From: Bryobacterales bacterium
Lineage (GTDB): Bacteria > Acidobacteriota > Terriglobia > Bryobacterales > Bryobacteraceae
Length of the DNA: 33,795 bases
Direction: 5' to 3'
Assembly (NCBI GenBank): GCA_020846745.1
Contig: JADLDI010000051.1
Span: forward strand, 1 to 33,795
A program made the position numbers and the translations under genes. Positions 31,838 through 33,795 of the stretch are shown here, piece after piece. How positions within the stretch are numbered: the first letter of the stretch is position 1; every line of letters starts with the position of its first letter. Below the pieces are notes generated by a model that did not search any database, had not been told where the DNA came from, and saw only the letters and a program-made list of their open reading frames with translations.

Positions 31838-33445
31838 TTACCCGTTGACGACTCGGCGACGGTCCATGGACGGACGGCGATTGCGGCGTGTCTGGTACAT
31901 ACGCTCGCGAGCGGCGGCGACGGCAGAGGAGAGTGGTTCGTTCGTAACTTCAACGCCACCCCAACTGAACATCACGGTCAGATGACCGAGGGAGCGCAAC
32001 TGATAGTCCCACAGTTTTTCGGAGACCTGGAAGAGGCGACGTTGGGCGGCAGAGCCGACCTCGCCGGCGCAGAGAAGGACGAAGTCGTCTTCCTGGAACG
32101 GAGAAGCGAAGTCTGAGGGGCGAAGCATGGATTCGATGAGACGATTGATGGATTCGCGGGCTTCTTCGCCTTCCTGGGAGGCGAAACGCTCTTTGAGGGC
32201 ATCGAAATCGTTGATACCGATGGAAACGACGACACCGGTAAAGGGATCATTTGTTTCGAGGAGATTGGCGAGAACCGGCGCTGTTTGCAGCCCGGCGGGG
32301 AGGTTCGGTGCTTCGGCAACAAGCTCGCTGTTCTCTACCGGCAGGGGTTCGTTGTTGTCTACGGTTAGGGGCTCGGCGACGACTGGCGCGATGGGATGCT
32401 GCGGCGCGATTTGCTCGATGACGGGCGGGATTTCGGGCAGCGGCGGAAGGCTAGGTGGTTGAAGGGAATATGGCTCCTGCCCGGAGGAGGCGGGTGAAGG
32501 CAGGAGCGAACTGTGGAAGTAAGGTAGCGATTCCGGTGTGTCGGGCAGAAGGGCGGTGAAGAGGGCGTCTGTGTGGGCCGCCGCCTCAGTGAATGCAGGT
32601 TCCTGTTGGGCGACCGGAGCAGCGCTTACCGGCGGTGCGACCACGTCACTGGCGGACTCTACCGCGATTTCCGACGCTACGACAGGTTCCGATTGTTCAG
32701 TTGTTTCCGAAGTTGTTTCAGGCGTTGTTTCAAGAGGGGCCTTGATGGGGACGATGCGGATTTTGACGGAGCTTTCAGCGGGCGTACCGGGACCGGCGGC
32801 GGCTGGGGCAGGCTCTGGGGTTGCAGGCGAATCGGCGCGGCCTTTGATGTCGCGAATGATGTTTTCGATGACCGCTTCCTGCTCAGTCTTGGTGGATTCA
32901 TGACGAGCGCGAATACGAGCGGCACGGCCGGCAAGCTGTTCGAGCTCTTCTTTGCTCGCCCAGGAGGGAGTAGGCGCTGGAGGCCGAACCTCGTCGTAGG
33001 CGCGGCGCCGCATGGGCGGATCCAGTTCTGTCTGGGGCTCGGACGATGGGACAGGCGCCGGCAGGTCAAAGGGAAGTGTTGCAGCGGGCGCAGCTACGGA
33101 AGTGTCGAAAGCCCCTGCTACCGGTGCGGCGGAAGCCGCCTGTGCCGTCAAAGGGCTTGCGGTGGTTGAGGTTGCCGGTGAGCCGGCGCGCTGGTCCTGT
33201 GCGGCGGGAGCGGGAGCGCTTCCATGTTTACCTGTGACGAGGGAAGCCAAACCCTGTAACCAGTGCAAGGGCTGTCCCAAACCTAAACGATCGCGCTCGT
33301 CCTGCCGAGTGCGCAACTCGACATTTCGCTCACGCAATTGCTCATTGTTTCCTTTGAGGAAATCGCAAACCAATGCGATGAATGCAGTGCCGAGTACGAC
33401 TACAAGGCTAACGAAGATTTGAACTTCCAGTGATCCGAGTTCCAT
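31838..33445 (-). CDS. Membrane-anchored protein with degenerate GGDEF domain
   Basis: A 535-residue protein. One N-terminal membrane helix (about 9-29, IFVSLVVVLGTAFIALVCDFL) is followed by a charged coiled-coil-like segment (NNEQLRERNVELRTRQDERDRLG). About 300 residues of Pro/Ala/Glu/Thr-rich, low-complexity linker come next, and a C-terminal domain from about 385 with GGDEF fold features (FTGVVVSIGINDFDALKERF, INRLIESMLRPSDFASPF, HLTVMFSWGGVEV, AAARERMYQTRRNRR). The GGDEF signature itself reads FQEDDFVLL (about 448-456), so both glycines are lost and cyclase activity is unlikely. A c-di-GMP or protein-binding role is possible. GGGAAGAG precedes the ATG at 33445. Confidence 0.85.
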   Translation of the reverse strand: MELGSLEVQIFVSLVVVLGTAFIALVCDFLKGNNEQLRERNVELRTRQDERDRLGLGQPLHWLQGLASLVTGKHGSAPAPAAQDQRAGSPATSTTASPLTAQAASAAPVAGAFDTSVAAPAATLPFDLPAPVPSSEPQTELDPPMRRRAYDEVRPPAPTPSWASKEELEQLAGRAARIRARHESTKTEQEAVIENIIRDIKGRADSPATPEPAPAAAGPGTPAESSVKIRIVPIKAPLETTPETTSETTEQSEPVVASEIAVESASDVVAPPVSAAPVAQQEPAFTEAAAHTDALFTALLPDTPESLPYFHSSLLPSPASSGQEPYSLQPPSLPPLPEIPPVIEQIAPQHPIAPVVAEPLTVDNNEPLPVENSELVAEAPNLPAGLQTAPVLANLLETNDPFTGVVVSIGINDFDALKERFASQEGEEARESINRLIESMLRPSDFASPFQEDDFVLLCAGEVGSAAQRRLFQVSEKLWDYQLRSLGHLTVMFSWGGVEVTNEPLSSAVAAARERMYQTRRNRRPSMDRRRVVNG

Positions 33446-33496
33446 GGCTCTTCCCTAATCTAATCGTCCGGCGGTAACCAAAGGATTAGGGTGTAG

Positions 33497-33520
33497 CCCG
33501 AAAAAACGTACTATTTCGGG
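33497..33520. other. Hairpin upstream of the degenerate-GGDEF gene
   Basis: CCCGAAA (33497-33503) pairs perfectly with TTTCGGG (33514-33520) around a 10-base loop. It is in the presumed leader of the minus-strand gene starting at 33445, about 50 bases before its ATG. It has no T-run on the minus strand. Its role is unknown. Confidence 0.35.
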
Positions 33521-33546
33521 TGGAGGAGGTCCCCTTAATACAGTTA

Positions 33547-33582
33547 CCTGAACAGCTTAACACTCTTCAGGTTTTTACCTGG
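33547..33582. promoter_or_regulatory. Mutually exclusive hairpins in the upstream region of the degenerate-GGDEF gene
   Basis: CCTGAA (33547-33552) can pair with TTCAGG (33566-33571), which is followed by five T on the plus strand. The same AGG segment can instead pair with ACCT at 33577-33580. The two pairings exclude each other, as in attenuators. A minus-strand TATAAA lies just upstream (about 33592-33586), so this segment may be the start of the leader of the 31838-33445 gene. No riboswitch class was recognised. Confidence 0.3.
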
Positions 33583-33660
33583 AATTTTATAGGAGAAAAG
33601 TTCTAGTGGGTACCCTCAAGTGGGGGCAGACGTTCGCGCCACATGGAGGTCGGCGGCCGG

Positions 33661-33795
33661 GTCGCTCACGGGACTGAGAAGAAATAGGGCCCGCGCCCTT
33701 ACGGGATTGAGAAAAAACGGACCACGGGCTTATAGTAGGTCCGGACGGTAATGGAGCGGGGAAAGGGGGCGGGGAAAGGGGCCGGCGTTTGAGGC
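33661..33795 (+). repeat. Dispersed non-coding repeat, right copy (inverted relative to the left end)
   Basis: Bases 33719-33795 are the exact reverse complement of 24-100. A 1-base insertion follows, and identity resumes to about 33689, then weakens to 33661. It carries two 20-mer units: CTTACGGGATTGAGAAAAAA (33698-33717) and a diverged CTCACGGGACTGAGAAGAAA (33665-33684), period 33. The GGACC/GGTCC hairpin with a 14-base loop is retained (33719-33742). It ends exactly at the last base of the window. Confidence 0.85.

Noticed and set aside
33446..33660. GEMM-type c-di-GMP riboswitch before the GGDEF-like gene
   Set aside because: The conserved GEMM core sequences are absent; only generic hairpins are visible.

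Overview
The window is about 60% GC and densely coded. It looks like a chromosomal segment of an acidobacterium, probably from the Solibacteres/Bryobacterales. The evidence is the gene mix: a Ser/Thr kinase fused to a TolB/WD40-type propeller, Tat-exported 6-phosphogluconolactonase-like propellers, a YncE-propeller/phosphoesterase fusion, ThuA and DUF1080 (3-keto-disaccharide hydrolase) proteins, a sulfatase, UPF0182, and a paired epimerase and dihydrodipicolinate-synthase-like gene. The lineage is inferred from protein resemblance only. There are no rRNA, tRNA, transposase, integrase, CRISPR or phage genes.

Layout. 1-160: one arm of an inverted repeat whose other arm ends the window. 208-2411 (-): miaB, a bifunctional nuclease and a hypothetical gene. 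2412-2993: a decayed, internally deleted copy of the gene at 30774-31478, then a promoter and a structured leader. 2994-5325 (+): panB-panC-coaX, which makes pantothenate from ketoisovalerate and phosphorylates it. 5344-7139 (-): VOC protein, YdcF and Hsp20, divergent from a ThuA gene (7162-7986, +) across a 22-bp symmetric start region. 7990-10808 (-): two paralogous lactonase-like genes and a frameshifted remnant. 11096-13798 (+): receptor-like kinase. 13827-22133 (-): a long co-oriented run of adenosine-specific kinase, epimerase, DHDPS-like aldolase, metY, propeller/phosphoesterase, DUF488 and SGNH hydrolase. 22157-30749 (+): sulfatase, RNase R, YceH, TrmB-like regulator, DUF1080 and UPF0182. 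30774-33445 (-): a protein with an N-terminal STGPRTPEGK motif, then a membrane-anchored protein with a degenerate GGDEF domain. 33661-33795: the second repeat arm.

Three things stand out. First, a dispersed non-coding repeat has three copies here (both ends and 31498-31571), with two hairpins kept while the loop bases vary. Because it sits at both ends in opposite orientation, the window is probably a contig broken at this repeat. Second, the 30774-31478 gene carries the same 16-bp DNA word in different reading frames, and a deletion-riddled relic of it lies 28 kb away. Third, several genes lack a Shine-Dalgarno sequence and have a TANNNT hexamer 6-8 nt before the start codon. This suggests leaderless transcripts, most clearly at the symmetric divergent starts at 7139/7162.

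Most of the coding content is metabolic, RNA-processing or envelope-related housekeeping. I see no complete defence or mobile system.
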